From Kryptolebias marmoratus (lineage: Eukaryota > Chordata > Actinopteri > Cyprinodontiformes > Rivulidae), in NCBI RefSeq assembly GCF_001649575.2, contig NC_051436.1, positions 4,597,682-4,661,681 on the forward strand: DNA of 64,000 nucleotides, read 5' to 3'. The notes under the pieces were generated by a model that saw nothing but the letters and a program-made list of their open reading frames with translations, searched no databases and was not told where the DNA came from. The position numbers and the translations under genes were made by a program. Below, in pieces: positions 21,801-33,599 of the stretch; the stretch's first letter is position 1; each line of letters begins with the position of its first letter.

Positions 21801-22700
21801 TAACCACTGATAGAAAATGGCCGAGTTGGGAACAAAAGGTTGCCCCAGTTTCCATCTTCTGAAGGATCAATGTGAGATGATCAACCTTTTTCTTTCTTTT
21901 AATTCAGCCTCGTTAATTATAAACTCTGCTCAATTACAGAATTAGTCGTCAGTCTTCACAGAACAACCAAGCGAATTAAATTAATAACGTTCATTTTCTT
22001 TTTGCCAACCATTTTGTGACCCTTTTTTACCCTCCAATGCCTAAAACCAAATGAGGGACTGAGACCAGAGCCCCTGAAGACCAGAGCAGGAAGTAAACAT
22101 TGCTCTATCAACCTTTATTTTTCAGTTAGTGAATACATGCAGATAATACAAGCTGGAGTTAATTAAATTGCTTCCAACCATCACATTTTAATCCCTGTTT
22201 TTTCATATTTTTTAGGACAACTGTATGTGAATATTTGTTAAAAAGGATTGGAGGCGCTCAAAGCACGTGTTGCAGATGACGTTTGACTAAACTTAATCAG
22301 TATCTGTTAAATGAACTGATTTGTAGCCATTTTTGTGTTGGCTAAGGTTGATAAGCTGTGGTGGCCGTCTTGCATTTGAAGAAATAATGAGAACTGGCTG
22401 GAGCGGAGATTCTGCTGAGGTCACAAAGACGCTGAAGTCCAGGCGTCCAGTCCTGGTAAGCCTGCTGGACCTGTCCGAGCCAGATGGATCCGTATGCAAA
22501 CAGCTGCAGGGTCGACCTCGGTGAGCACACAGAGGAGCCTGTCTCAGCACTTTGGGTTCACGTCCAAGTCGATACGAACTCGTCAATTAAATGAATCTTT
22601 CTTCCATTGCATAAATGAATTTTGCAGTTGTTTGCTTCTTGTTGCAGTGAGCGCTGCTGTTGATTCTTCAGAAGTTTGAAGCCAAAAACACAATCTGTTT
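21801..22700. other. Non-coding, with a small 'caagatggc' repeat fragment
   Basis: 22320-22375 is a minus-strand scrap of the high-copy repeat ('gtggtggccgtcttg'). The rest shows no recognisable gene or transposon end. The 97-codon minus frame at 22293-22586 has no domain. Confidence 0.45.
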
Positions 22701-22704
22701 TTAT

Positions 22705-23390
22705 TTTAATTATCTCCCGCTGCCAAAGGTCAGAGGGAGATAAGTTTGTCGTTTTAACGAAATATGTCCTGAACCACTGGATGGATTTTAATCAAACTCC
22801 CAAAAAGTAATCATTTGACATCTGCAGCTGATGAATTCTTGGGATCAGTTGCATTCAAGATGGCCGCAACAGCTTAGTAAGCTTAGAAAACATAAAAAAA
22901 AGACTTGAACTCAGTTTGTTTTATGGATTTTGAGCTAAATTTGGTGCGGTAGGGTTATCTGATAGCATATGTTTATAAAACTGTCATTAACTACTGGAGG
23001 GAACCTTGTCTGTCAGCAAAATATCACATGAACCTCTGGATGGATTTTAATGAAACTCTTAAAGTAACCATTAGGTTAAATATTAGAGCTGATTAACTTC
23101 TGAGTCGACCCAAACTAAGATGGCTATCTTAGCTATTTAACCTTAGCTGACGCATAAATGGCTGTAACTCAGTTAATTTTACAAATATTGGGTAAAGGTT
23201 TGGTGTGGTAGTAGCTGAGAGTCATCCTCAACATATAATCTGAGAGCTAGCACATATCATGAGATCATACAGGAATTATATTAAAAGTTTGACTAAAACA
23301 GCTCGGGTAGAACTCAGTTTAAAGCTTCGGTTTGAGAGTCGGTGAGTGATATGGATACCTACAAGGAACGCTTGGCCTTTATTTCAATGA
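22705..23390 (+). repeat. High-copy 'caagatggc' repeat, two units in a row
   Basis: The first unit begins with a GC-rich end, 'atctcccgctgccaaagg', that folds with the following 'agggagata'. It continues through 'ttcaagatggccgcaac' (22855-22870). A second unit restarts near 23010 ('gtctgtcagcaaaatatca') and runs to a right end that includes 'tgcttggccttta'. Head-to-tail arrangement is also seen at 37385-37985. Confidence 0.75.
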
Positions 23391-24215
23391 TTAATTCAAC
23401 AATTTGCTTTTTATGTGTCTTAACGTTCAGTAAATCTGAACCAGCAGGTGATTAATCGATGCAGTGGACCCCACCACGTACGTGCAAAAGATTAAATGCA
23501 ACATGGAGGCTTAAAAGTCGTTCACAAATGGATTATTTTAAGGAACACAGGAGCTGCAGTCGTCATAAAACAGGCTTAAAACATGAAGTTTTCGTATATC
23601 GAGTGTTAAGTGAACACCTCAGATTTCAGGACAAGGAGATAAGAGATCAAGTTAATTTAAATCTATTTCTAGTTTTTCAGAAACTGGAGTTTGGAGAGTT
23701 GAAACACAAGCAAAGGAAGAAGACATATTTAAAAGCAGATTCAGACCACTTTCATTAAAAATGTAAAATACAGCCTTGGCTTTGAGGGAGGTGGCACTCT
23801 GAGTGCTCTGATGGGAGGTGTAACTTCCTCACATTATAGACCTGAAGACGAGCTTTTTGGGTCAATCCTGCTTCCCAACTTAAACCCAAACACTTTCACT
23901 AAATCCAGTTTCCTGGTGTCACTTCTCTGCCTGTTCATTGGATCTTATATCAGAATCAAAAAGGTGGTTAAAATATGTGATAGCCTCTTTAGGAATTAAA
24001 TATTCTTTCTTTGTCTTTTATATTGCTATGAAACAACTAAGGTGATCAGTTTTCTTCAGTATTTACCTAATTAGGGAAGGACCAAATTAATTTAATTTGA
24101 AAATTAGTTCATTAAAGTTCAGTAAAAGTGGTAAAGGATGTTTCAAATACCACCTGACGGCTCTGGCTTTTGCTTAAAACGGCAATAATCCAAAAAAAGA
24201 TTTAAACAAAGTGGA
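23390..24215. other. Unique non-coding sequence
   Basis: The 99-codon plus frame at 23459-23758 is Lys-rich with no domain, start context or splice signals I can support. Nothing else was recognised. Confidence 0.4.
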
Positions 24216-24218
24216 GTT

Positions 24219-24355
24219 TTTATCGCCCACCACTAAAGGCAAAGCAGAAATAACATTTTCCCCCTCATCTGGATGAGTGTTTGTATGTCTAATATTAGCA
24301 TATTAGCTCATGAAAGAGTGGGTGAATTTTAATAAAACTCAAATTTACGATTAGT
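24219..24355 (+). repeat. Left end of the high-copy 'caagatggc' repeat
   Basis: Begins 'tatcgcccaccactaaaggc', the GC-rich terminus of the family, and continues to 'gaattttaataaaactc'. Truncated before the core. Confidence 0.65.
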
Positions 24356-24359
24356 GTAG

Positions 24360-25420
24360 GATCGTAGTTTCCTGTTTTCCTTCTTTTGTACTTAAATCGT
24401 GAAACAAAGGAGAGGAGATGAGACGGCTTGTTGCAACGCCAACAGTAAAACAACCGCGTCGCTCTGCCGTAGCTCCTTTATTTACGGACGTTTTTCTTAA
24501 TTTCCATTCAGCCTGAACATCACTTCCGGTGTAGCTACGGAAGCCTAAAAGGTTTGCAAAGTAACTCAAATCAAATTCTGAGAAATAAATAAAACGTAAA
24601 ATATGCTTCAAACTTAGAACAATAAATTCAAATTGTATTTTACTATAAATAAAGCTTACAATTAGAAATACCTTTATGACTCTTAACCCCACAGCCAATT
24701 AACCTTAACCAATACAATCAGGGCTTTAACTCGGGTAATTTTACAGATATAGAGCTAAAATCTGGTGCTAAAAAACAGATCATTTTTGTCGTTTCTCAAC
24801 AAAACATGAAAAGGCAGCGGGCCTTTAACGTTTTTCACTCTGCAGATGTAGCAGAACGATGAAGCTGAAGTCCGGCGCGGACGCCGTCGTCTCAAAGCCG
24901 CGCTGCAGCTGAGAGCTCAGCTCAGCTTCAGGCAGCAAAGCCTCACATGAACGCGAGCCACCATCCGGACCCTGGCAGCGTTCGGCTGGAGCCCCCCCGA
25001 GCTCTCGCAGGCTCTGCACGGGGATTTGGCCAAAAACTCGGGACTCGGATTCTTCTGATCCATCAGATTTAAATACTGGACAGAAGTAAAAATCCCTGTG
25101 CTGTGAAACTCTGAAAGAAACAGATACAGTAAACGCCACTCAGTGGGTCATTTTTTATCTCCACGGCACATTTTTTTTCTTTTAGTTTGAGAAGAAAGTA
25201 TTTCGTGTTGTTCTAATTAACGTCCCTGTCATACCGACTGTGCGGGGAAGAAAGCTGCTCATTTGTCTACGGAGGGGTGACGTGACCGTAAACATATTTC
25301 ACTTTCAGAATGATCAGGAAGCAAACTGCTCAGTATCTGTAGGAGCAACACGTCTGATGAATGAATTGATGGCCGCTTCCTGAAACTTACCTGCTATCAG
25401 TGTTAGAAACTGACAGGTTA
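24360..25420. other. Non-coding; GC-rich patch at 24865-25050
   Basis: 24865-25050 is CpG- and GC-rich ('ccggcgcggacgccgtcg') and includes 'gagctcagctcagcttcag'. Minus-strand frames of 104-115 codons here show no domain. No firm call. Confidence 0.35.
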
Positions 25421-25423
25421 GTG

Positions 25424-25635
25424 CAGGGGTGGGCAATCCTGGTCCTCGAGGGCCACCATCCTGCAGGTTTTACTTGTTCCTCTGCTCCAACACACCTGAT
25501 TTGAATCGGTGTCATTAACAGGCTTCTGCAGAACATGAAGAGGTGATTTAACCACTGAATCAGGTGTTTTGGAGCAGGGAAACAAGGAAAACCTGCAGGA
25601 TGGTGGCCCTCGAGGACCAGGATTGCCCATCATTC
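25424..25635. mobile_element. hAT-type MITE ('ggtcctcgagg' subfamily)
   Basis: Left end CAGGGGTGGGCAATCCTGG; right end CCAGGATTGCCCATCATTC, its decayed inverse. Long inner inverted repeats pair 'atcctgcaggtttt' with 'aaaacctgcaggat'. No clean target duplication. Confidence 0.85.
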
Positions 25636-25984
25636 AGAGTAAATTCAAGTTAGGAGCTAAGCTAACGAGATAATTTTAGAAACAACAACAACAAAAAGAG
25701 TTTCCACGTAGAGAAGGCTTTATTTTTCAGCATACTGTATGGGTACGTTAAATTGTCAAGGATAGGACACAATCAGTCAAGCCTAAAATCTTCAAAATTG
25801 ATTTATTTTTTTTGTCTTTTTTGTTCAAGTGCACAAAAATGGCATTAAGTGATTTATAAAGAAACAAAGAATCTGAAAGGCTTTCATTCCTAACCACCCA
25901 GGCTTGGATTTTGTGCGTATTTGTGCGCTGGCATCGCTTCTCACAGAGAAATGTTGAAATCTCCTCTGAAGCTCCGGCTTCCCA

Positions 25985-26215
25985 GTGTGGGTGCATGTCG
26001 GCGCCGTGCGCTCGCGGGCTTGTTTGTTCGTCCATCTGCGCCGTCCCTTTCGGCTCGGCTGGGCGTCTGTCTGCGTGTGTGACAACGATGCGAGGCCACC
26101 GGCCTTGACTGGCCCGGTGGGCGGTCACGTCCCAGCGTGGCGGAGCAGCAGGCCGCGGCGGCGTCTTCCGCCCGGAGCCGCGCCACTCCCTTCTCCCCTC
26201 GGTTCTCATCCAACT
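25985..26215. promoter_or_regulatory. CpG-rich patch, possible promoter region
   Basis: About 230 bases with dense CpG ('gtcggcgccgtgcgctcgcg', 'ccgcggcggcgtcttccgcc') inside AT-rich DNA. Overlapping frames of 85-153 codons on both strands are Arg/Ala/Pro-rich by composition and have no recognisable domain. No TATA box was identified. CpG-island status is inferred by eye. Confidence 0.3.
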
Positions 26216-26935
26216 GTCAAGTGGATTAACAGAGAACAGTAGAATTAACGAGCATTACGCATATGGTGGAACACTCGCGGATTAGTTCTCTGATCTGTTT
26301 TACAAGATGCGCCTAAATTTGAAACAACTTCCTTTCAGTAAAACCGGGCTAAATGAAATATTGCCGTTTTCGTTGCATTTATCTCACTGACTTCCTTGGA
26401 AAAGTGCTACAATCACTGAAAACCAGCACCTTTTCTGTCACTGATCCATACGAGGACTAATCAGAACAAAGGCTGCTTGATGTAACAGAACGATCGTCGT
26501 TTCAACATTGTGTGCAATATCAATATCACAAAAAGACTGGTTGGACTGCAGCAAACCATGAGCTATTATCCTCCAAGGACTGCGGCGTCACGTTCTGCAT
26601 ACCAAACAATATAATTACCCAATCAGAAGCACCTTCACTGCCCTTGATGCCCACAGATGATTCAGACTATCGTGTCAAAGATCCTACAACGCATTGTGAT
26701 GACTGAACAAAAGAGAGAATTTAAGAAAAAAAATACGGATATATTTCAATAGATATTGTTACTGTACTGTATGATGACCCCACTCTGATGTTAAAAAAAA
26801 AACAAACATCAGCCTGATTGGAGACGGTCTTTGTAGGTTCCTGGTCAGCTTTTTGGGCTCCTCGTTGCGCCTGATGGGTCCACAGTGAAGCAGGATTAGG
26901 AACGCTGGCCTCACGTCTGTCCTGCAAATAACCTA

Positions 26936-27237
26936 CGGTATTTTCCGCACTATAGGGCGCACTGTCAATGAACGGTCCATTTACGAACTTTTATAGTATA
27001 TAAGGCGCAGGATAAGGATACTGCACCGATGTAAGCATCACGTATAAATGCCTACACCGCTCTGAGCCCTGCAGAACTCTAACTCAACCTTAAAGCTGCA
27101 AGCGGTGCGGCTTTGTAGTTTAACCAAAGTCGTACTAAAACATCACGTATGTAAGGCGCTCTGGATTAGAAGGCCCACTGTCGTTTTTTGAGAGAATTTA
27201 AGGCTTTTAAGTGCGCCTTATGGTCCGGAAAATACGG
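26936..27237. mobile_element. TA-flanked MITE (Tc1/mariner-pogo-like)
   Basis: The ends are CGGTATTTTCCGCACTATAG and 'ccggaaaatacgg', inverted repeats flanked by TA at 26934-26935 and 27238-27239. The internal motif 'aaggcgca/gcgcctta' recurs in both orientations ('tataaggcgcagg', 'aaggcgctctgg', 'gtgcgccttatgg'). Length is 302 bp with no transposase frame. TA duplication is the hallmark of Tc1/mariner-superfamily elements; the finer family is inferred. Confidence 0.8.
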
Positions 27238-27239
27238 TA

Positions 27240-29070
27240 CTACAGACTAAAACACACCTTAAAGAAACACAATGTGTGTTCCTGCCTATGTAGTTTATTT
27301 TGAAAGGACTACGAAGTGGAAACTACGGTCTCAGGTGAGCTCAGCCCTACTGTCAGAATATTTGCCTCCTCTTCCATGTCGATCCGTCGGACAGCAGCAG
27401 ACGCCCCTGTACCTGAAGTCTGTTACAACAGAGGGTTTTTCAGCTGCAGGACTCGAACTGAGTAAACTTTAACTCACCGCATGTCCCAACCGTGTGGACC
27501 TGGTCGTTTTTAAGGCGAAGACATGAAAAAGGCCTTAAGTCATAAAGCAGCAGCTGAGATTGGCGCTTAAGATGCTTTCTCGTCTTTTCAAACGTTTTTT
27601 GCTTTTCTGATTAGCCCTGGATACGCCCTCTTGTTGTGAGAAGCATGAATTGCTGCAAACTGGTCTTGGGTTTGTGAGGATTGGGGAAGGGTTAGGTGGA
27701 GGGTCAGGAGTGTCGGTGGAGTCACAGATTTGAAAACCTGACTGTTTTTGATCCCTAATCGTAACCCGTTGTGGAAACCGTAGCAGGGTCGTCATCCTGT
27801 GTGAACAGGGCCTCAAGGCGTGCACGTCTCGGCAGAATCAGGACTGTATTTGATTGGTTCCTGACCCGCCTGCTGCTCTTCAAGCAGAAGTGACGTCTCT
27901 GACTGGAAGACTGGAGGCGTCGTTCCTCTACCCTTTCTTTATTGTCGCTCCTCTTTCTTTAAATTTTTTATCTTAACCCCACTCTGTATTCCTCTTCACC
28001 TCAGCTCCCCCCCCTCCCCCCCGAGCCTTCTCTTGCTCTCCTCCCTCCATCTTTTCATCCTCACCTTGTTTCATGAGCGTCTGACTGTTTACTTGGTGTC
28101 AGCCTCGTCATCCTTTCTGACTGGGCCTCTGCTGGGAGGATTTGCTCTTCTCCTTCACATTTTATTTGTTCCCCTATTTGCTGTTTCCATTAAAAGATGA
28201 AATTGAAATCTCCTGTGCCGACACACACACACACAAATAGGTTCGGCGACTAAGAAAACACAGATGAGCCACACTTTGGTGTGTGAAAGAGCACACACCT
28301 TCCCGTCCTACTTTTGCTTCTCATCCGCCAACACTGCCTCCTTTTTTTTACTTTGTACTTGTTGAAAGTGCAAAAGGAAATAGATCTGCCTTGTTTTTTA
28401 TCTGCCTCATCAAGGGAAATGACTCTTCCACCTTCCTCCGTCTTTGTCAATCTGACACTTTTCAAAAACTACCTCGCGTACACTTTTCATTATTTAATAT
28501 TTCCTGCTTCCTCGCTCGGTCCTTTGAGACGAAATTTAGCGGTATGAAAAGGAAACAAACTCCACCACTTAACACGTGTTCGCGCCTCAAACTTTTACTT
28601 CCTTTCATACTCGGCGCAACGTCGGGAAAACCCTTTTTAGAAAGGACGCAAGCCGCGTTTGGAGCACTGCAGAGGAAAACAAAGGCTGTGTTCTGCAGGT
28701 TAATGAGGCCAGGAAGAAGCTTTGTGTTGTGCTTCATCAGTATTCAAGAGAGGGACCCCCCCCATACACACTCACTCACACACACACACACCCTTCCCTT
28801 TCTCGTGATCTTCCAATATTATGCCAGTCATCTGGGTCGGCCACATTACCGCGCCTATATGTGAAGGACACAAACAGAAGATGGGAGAATTCTTGGGCAA
28901 TTTAATCGAAATACAGCCTCATTTTCTCTAATCATTAGCTCTGTCCCTCACTCTCTTTGTCATTTTTCATTTTGCAAACACATCCATCTCTTTCTGCCTG
29001 ACTTTCTGCCTCCCGTCTCTCCTCTCCCTGCCACTTTTTCCTCCACACACTGGCCTTTCAATTAAGATAA
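27240..29070. other. Non-coding; pyrimidine-rich tract and short microsatellites
   Basis: 27943-28065 is almost pure pyrimidine on the plus strand, including C-runs near 28006-28021. Short (AC)n runs are at 28221-28235 and about 28768-28790. The 193-codon frame at 28283-28864 crosses the microsatellite and has no domain or splice context, so it is not called. Confidence 0.45.
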
Positions 29071-29077
29071 AGTGGCT

Positions 29078-29223
29078 AGTCATATATAAATTACATTACC
29101 ATCTCTGATAGCCGCTGCAGGTTATTGGTTTGTCATTAGGACTCCCTTGCTCAGCTCAGCTCAGCCCAGGCCAGCGTCCGGAGCCGTGAAGGATGGAGAA
29201 CGAGGCAGATCGGAGCTGCAGGT
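29078..29223 (+). promoter_or_regulatory. Candidate TATA promoter with short first exon
   Basis: A 'catatataaatt' TATA-like box lies at 29080-29091. About 100 bp downstream is an ATG at 29193 in strong Kozak context (A at -3, G at +4). The frame encodes MENEADRSC and reaches a consensus splice donor, CTGCAG|GTGAGC, at 29221/29222. GC-rich leader-like sequence ('cagctcagctcagcccagg') lies between. This could be the first coding exon of a gene that continues outside the recognised sequence. A chance arrangement is quite possible, and no matching acceptor could be identified. Confidence 0.22.
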
Positions 29224-29824
29224 GAGCACCTCGGAGCTGGGAGCAGTTTGTATTCAGGGAGGAAGAGGCAGCGGCGGCGGCGGCGGTGGGGGGCGAGCCG
29301 GGAGGATGAAACATTTGAGGAGTTCTTGGCAGAGCGAGTCCAGCCACCGAGTCAGCTCCTGCTCCTCTTTACCGTTTTAGGTTCCCCAAGACGTCCTGCT
29401 GAAGCCTCATTTCCTTCACAGCTCTTGTAGTTCTCACATTAAAAACAAACCCCTCCTGATCTTTCCGCCTGACCGCACACAGTGACATCACTTCCTCCTC
29501 CTCTTCCTCCTTCGTCTCTTTCTGCTGAGCATCTTGTCTCAGAGGTAAATTAATAGCTCAAGTTTAATACTTCCACTCTACAGGTGTTTTTATTTGATGT
29601 TTCTGCCAAACATCCCACATTTTACGCAGGAAGTGACCAAAACAAGGCTGTGTGTGTGTGTGTGTTGTAATATGATTGAGTGTAGAAAAACATTTTCAGT
29701 CAAAAGATTAATTTTTTTGCTTTAATCCCTGCTAACATTTGTTGTGTTTTTGTAGCTTGAATGTTTTCTGAGTAACAGATGAGTTGAACGTCTCTTTCTG
29801 GGCGTTTTTGTTTTTTAACACCAT

Positions 29825-29945
29825 GAAAGGCGGCCGATCAGCCTGTGTGTTCATTTAATTGTTAGCAAAATATCTCAGGAACCGTTGATCAGACTATAAT
29901 GAAACTATGAAACCATCCACTTCTATCCAGCTTTATTGCTTTTAG
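29825..29945 (+). repeat. Fragment of the high-copy 'caagatggc' repeat, cut by the solo LTR
   Basis: Includes 'ttgttagcaaaatatctcag' and 'actataatgaaactatgaa', the left half of the family. The LTR insertion begins directly after it. Confidence 0.6.
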
Positions 29946-30371
29946 TGTAATGATTTGGGTTTTGTTTTTGTTTTTCTTTTGGATTCATTTTGCATTTGTT
30001 TTCTTGTTTGTGTCTGTTCCCAATGCCTCAGTCAGTATTCACTTCCCCTCTGTTTGCCCCTGATTGTCTGCCACGCCCATCTCCACCTGTAAGTTATTGT
30101 AATCACTCACCTGTGCCCACTTCCCATAATTATCCCCTGTGTATTTAACCTGGTCATTTTCTCCACCACCCCGCTGGATCATTGTTGTTGCTTTTTTGTT
30201 CTGCTCCCTGCCATGCCCTGTTCCTTAAAAATCTGGATTTTTGTTATCGTTTGTTTTTTGCTGCCACGTCAGCCCTTTTTGTTTATCTGTTTGTTTAAGT
30301 TAATAAATTAGTTTCTTTTAAGAAGATGATTTTGCGTTCTGGGTTCGTCTCTGTCTCCCCTCGCCTTGACA
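29946..30371 (+). mobile_element. Solo LTR with TTTAG target duplication
   Basis: The segment starts TGTAATG and ends CTTGACA, giving the TG...CA termini of LTRs. It is flanked by identical 5-mers, TTTAG at 29941-29945 and 30372-30376. A TATA-like TATTTAA lies at 30142-30148 and an AATAAA polyadenylation signal at 30302-30307, in the expected order for an LTR. Length is 426 bp. No second LTR, primer-binding site or gag/pol sequence adjoins it, so it is the product of LTR-LTR recombination. The family (for example Gypsy-type versus retroviral) is not decided. Confidence 0.8.
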
Positions 30372-30379
30372 TTTAGATC

Positions 30380-32775
30380 ATTTTTTCCCTCCTTCAGCTT
30401 CAGTATTCTTATTTTACACCTAATTCTTTTTATAATTAATGTGTTTGAACTGATCTTGTCTACTATAAACAGAACGCATCTGTTTTCTTACTGCTTTGAA
30501 AAACAAAAAAATCCTCTCTGCCTTTTATTCAGATTTAACAACAAACTCTATTGTCAAGTTTTCAGCCCAGAGCTGAATGTGCAATTTATTTATCTGAGAT
30601 AATAAACAAGTCTGAACTTTTTTTTTTTAAACTAACCTAATTAAAAATTAGAATTTCTGTTTGATTGCCAGGGTGTGTAATATTCATTTTAGATGAAGAG
30701 AAGGGGGGGAGAATTATGAACAAAAAGGCAATTAATTGAATGGCATTAAAAATACAACCAGAGCACAGTGCAAAATAATTTGGTTTTCTTTTATTTTGTA
30801 AAGTTCTTAAGAGCCAGTTTAAGCTTATTTTTGTCATTTATCTTTATTTCATCTGCTGAGTTTTATGAATTCATTCTCTTTCAGAACTTTGGCCAAGTTT
30901 TATTTCATCGTACTTTAATTGGCTTCATGTCTTTAATTTTGAGCAACAGTAGTTTGTTTATCGCCCAAACTTTTTTGTGCACACCAGATCGTTTCTTATC
31001 AACGTTTCAACAAAGCACTGCTGTGAAACTACGGCAAGCCAGAGAGGACATGTCAAACTCCAGCTTCAAAGTCATTTCATGTGTTATGAGGACAATTTAT
31101 TTAATTTTTTTTTTCCTTGTAGCCTTAAAATAGGAGTATTTTGGTTTTCAGTATTCTTTTATTTGCAATTTCCAGTTTATGCCTCTAGATGTCACTAGAC
31201 TGAACCGCTCAATGGAGCCTAAAACTACTGAATGATCAATTTTTCATCTATACTTTCATCTCAGATTCAGTAGAAAAAACAGAAATGTACATTTTGTTTT
31301 AAACCTATAATGTTTACAGATTCTAAATGGTTTGTTTTTTTTCCGTAGTCTCATAAAAACTCTGCTAAAATCAAATCTTAAAGCAGCAGCAGCAAAACAT
31401 TACTTCCCTCACCCACAGAGAGAACTTTCTGCTTTATATTAAAATGTTCCTTTCTTTCAGAATAATTGTCTCAGCCTCTCTGTAAGGACCTGTCTCGTTG
31501 AAGAACAGGAGGATCCCTCGAAACCTAAATGATCCGTTTACTGACTCATCTGCTCGTAAAGTTTCTTCTGTTTAGTTTTTTCTCTCTGTCTTGTTCCCGG
31601 AGCTCCGTTCTTATGGGGACCTTTGCTGTTCTGCATAAGTAACCTCGCATTTCGAATGCCCCGAGCACCACTGTCTGGACTTTTCATGGCCAGCTTTGGG
31701 GGGGGGATGGCTTTGGCGTTTGCTAAAACATGGTTGGACGAGACGAGGCAAGAAAATGTAAGAGGTCAGCTGTAATAAGACTTCCCATCATGAGGGGAAA
31801 AGAAAAGGTTCTTGAAAGTGCCTTAGACAGCTTGCTGCACTCAGGGAATACACGGGAAACATGTAGAAAATTGCAACTAAAGCTAAACCAAACTGCAAGA
31901 GTAGTCAAAAAAAAAAAAGGAGAAGAAAGCAAAACTGAGGAGTTGAAATTGAAATTTGTTCAGTTGGTCCCCTGGTTGTTATCGCACTCGGTGAGTGTAC
32001 AGTGAGAGCAGCCGAGCAGGATGGCAGAGAGCCCTGTCTGTGTTAAACATGGGCGTATTCGCCTTGTGGTTAATGTCAAGTGTGGCTAAGGTACCTGGGT
32101 CTCGGAGGGGTTGCCGAGTGAGAGCACTGTTGATGTGATTAAAATGTTGGAGAACAGCCAGAGGGTGATGGCTGGCACAGATTTCTGCTCTGTCACCTCC
32201 TCCTCCTCCTCTGGATCTCACCCTCCATCCCTCTCCTCTCAGTGCCAGCTGTCAGTTATGTCAGTCAGTGTGCTAATGATGCTCCTACAGAGCTCGGCGA
32301 TACATCTGTCTTTGCCAAATATCTCTCTATTCGCATGTAAACAGTCCTCAGATGGCCTAGTTTTGTAATATTTTGGTTTAATTAAGGATAAAAGCATGTA
32401 TTATTCATAAACATTCACTATTTATTACACCACTGCTGGTCATTAGTACCATTTTCACATTCAGTGTTTTCCATAAACCTCAGTGCTGCTGCCAAAGTCA
32501 AACCAGGATGTAATATTTTAGTTTAGTACTTCTGCTGCCGGTCCGATAGAAGTGGGTGCCGCCACTTGTGTGCATTTTATTTGTCTTTCTCTGGGATGTT
32601 ATCAGTCCTGTCAAATGTGCAAATAATGTAGCTTAAAGTTCAACATGTGTCTAATGAAGGCCTGTCCAAAATTCACACCATAGCTGCATCAGACCGACAG
32701 CTGACTTGAACCAATTCTGTGTTCAGACCAATTACTTTGAGGACTGGTCACGACACAGTAGGCTTTTTAATCACC
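30380..32775. other. Unique AT-rich non-coding sequence
   Basis: No recognisable gene. Bases 30715-30790 are mixed, repeat-free, and rich in AATTA words. The 91-codon frame at 31730-32005 and the 121-codon frame at 30768-31133 have no domains. A G-run is at 31698-31705. Confidence 0.4.
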
Positions 32776-32779
32776 TGCT

Positions 32780-33060
32780 GCTGAAAGGCGAAAGGTGTTT
32801 TTCAGCAAAATATCTCATGATATGGACAGATTTCAATGAAACTCAAGTATCTATTGTACATACAGTACATCTATAACTAATTGACCTTTAAAGTCCATTT
32901 AACAGCCAATTAACCTTAGGAAACAAAAAAATGGCAGTTTTACCAATATTGCGCTAATATTTGGGCTGTAGGAGTATAGTGTGGTAGTACTGAGTGCTAA
33001 CAGATGCAGGGGATCACTCTTAATGGTATTTTCAAGGTTTGACCAAAAACAAAAACCCTC
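32780..33060 (+). repeat. High-copy 'caagatggc' repeat, diverged copy
   Basis: Shows 'tttcagcaaaatatctcatg', 'atttcaatgaaactc', 'tttggg...gtggtagtactgag' in family order. The 'caagatggc' core itself is deleted. Confidence 0.65.
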
Positions 33061-33573
33061 TAAACGATGTGTCAAACAATTTTAGATGTCTTGGCTAAAT
33101 CTGGGCTGACTTTGGTCTAAAAGTGACACTTTAGGTGATCTCTAAGGCTCGTCTTAGCTGACAGATATTTAGATTTAGATGGAATTGGCAGGAAATATAA
33201 ACTGCATCGGGTTCAGGGCACAAGCTTGTCCTTTCCCAGTGTTTAAACCGTAATATGAAGACTGGAAAGTGGTCTCTAACTGATCTAATCTCTCCAAATT
33301 TCTGATGAAAGGTAAGAGCTCTGACTCCTACTGTCTGTGAACCAATCAGAAGCCACACTGCTTGGCTCCTGGAGCTTTACGCTAACACAGGTCAAAGCAA
33401 ACAAGAATATATTTGGTTAAATAAACAATAAATGGTGGTCAGTTCTGATGAGCGTCAGCTTGAAACAGATTATAAGAAGCAGAAGAGCTCCTGCAGCTTG
33501 ATCGTAAGAGACACCAAGTCTACTCTGAGATATTCTAATTTTTTTATTTTTTTTATTTCTAATGTCAAGGTAT

Positions 33574-33594
33574 CAGCAGCCCCCTGGTGCCAGT
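33574..33594 (-). promoter_or_regulatory. Candidate CTCF-binding motif
   Basis: On the minus strand the sequence reads 'ggcaccagggggctgctg', close to the vertebrate CTCF core CCACCAGGGGGCGC. Only the motif is visible. Confidence 0.35.
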
Positions 33595-33599
33595 GATTA

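Noticed and set aside
25748..26209. 153-codon Arg/Pro-rich minus frame
   Set aside because: Open because of the CpG-rich patch; the equally long frames on the opposite strand show it is compositional.
28283..28864. 193-codon open frame, the longest without N
   Set aside because: It crosses an (AC)n run, has no domain, no splice signals and no protein-like composition; overlapping frames of similar length exist.
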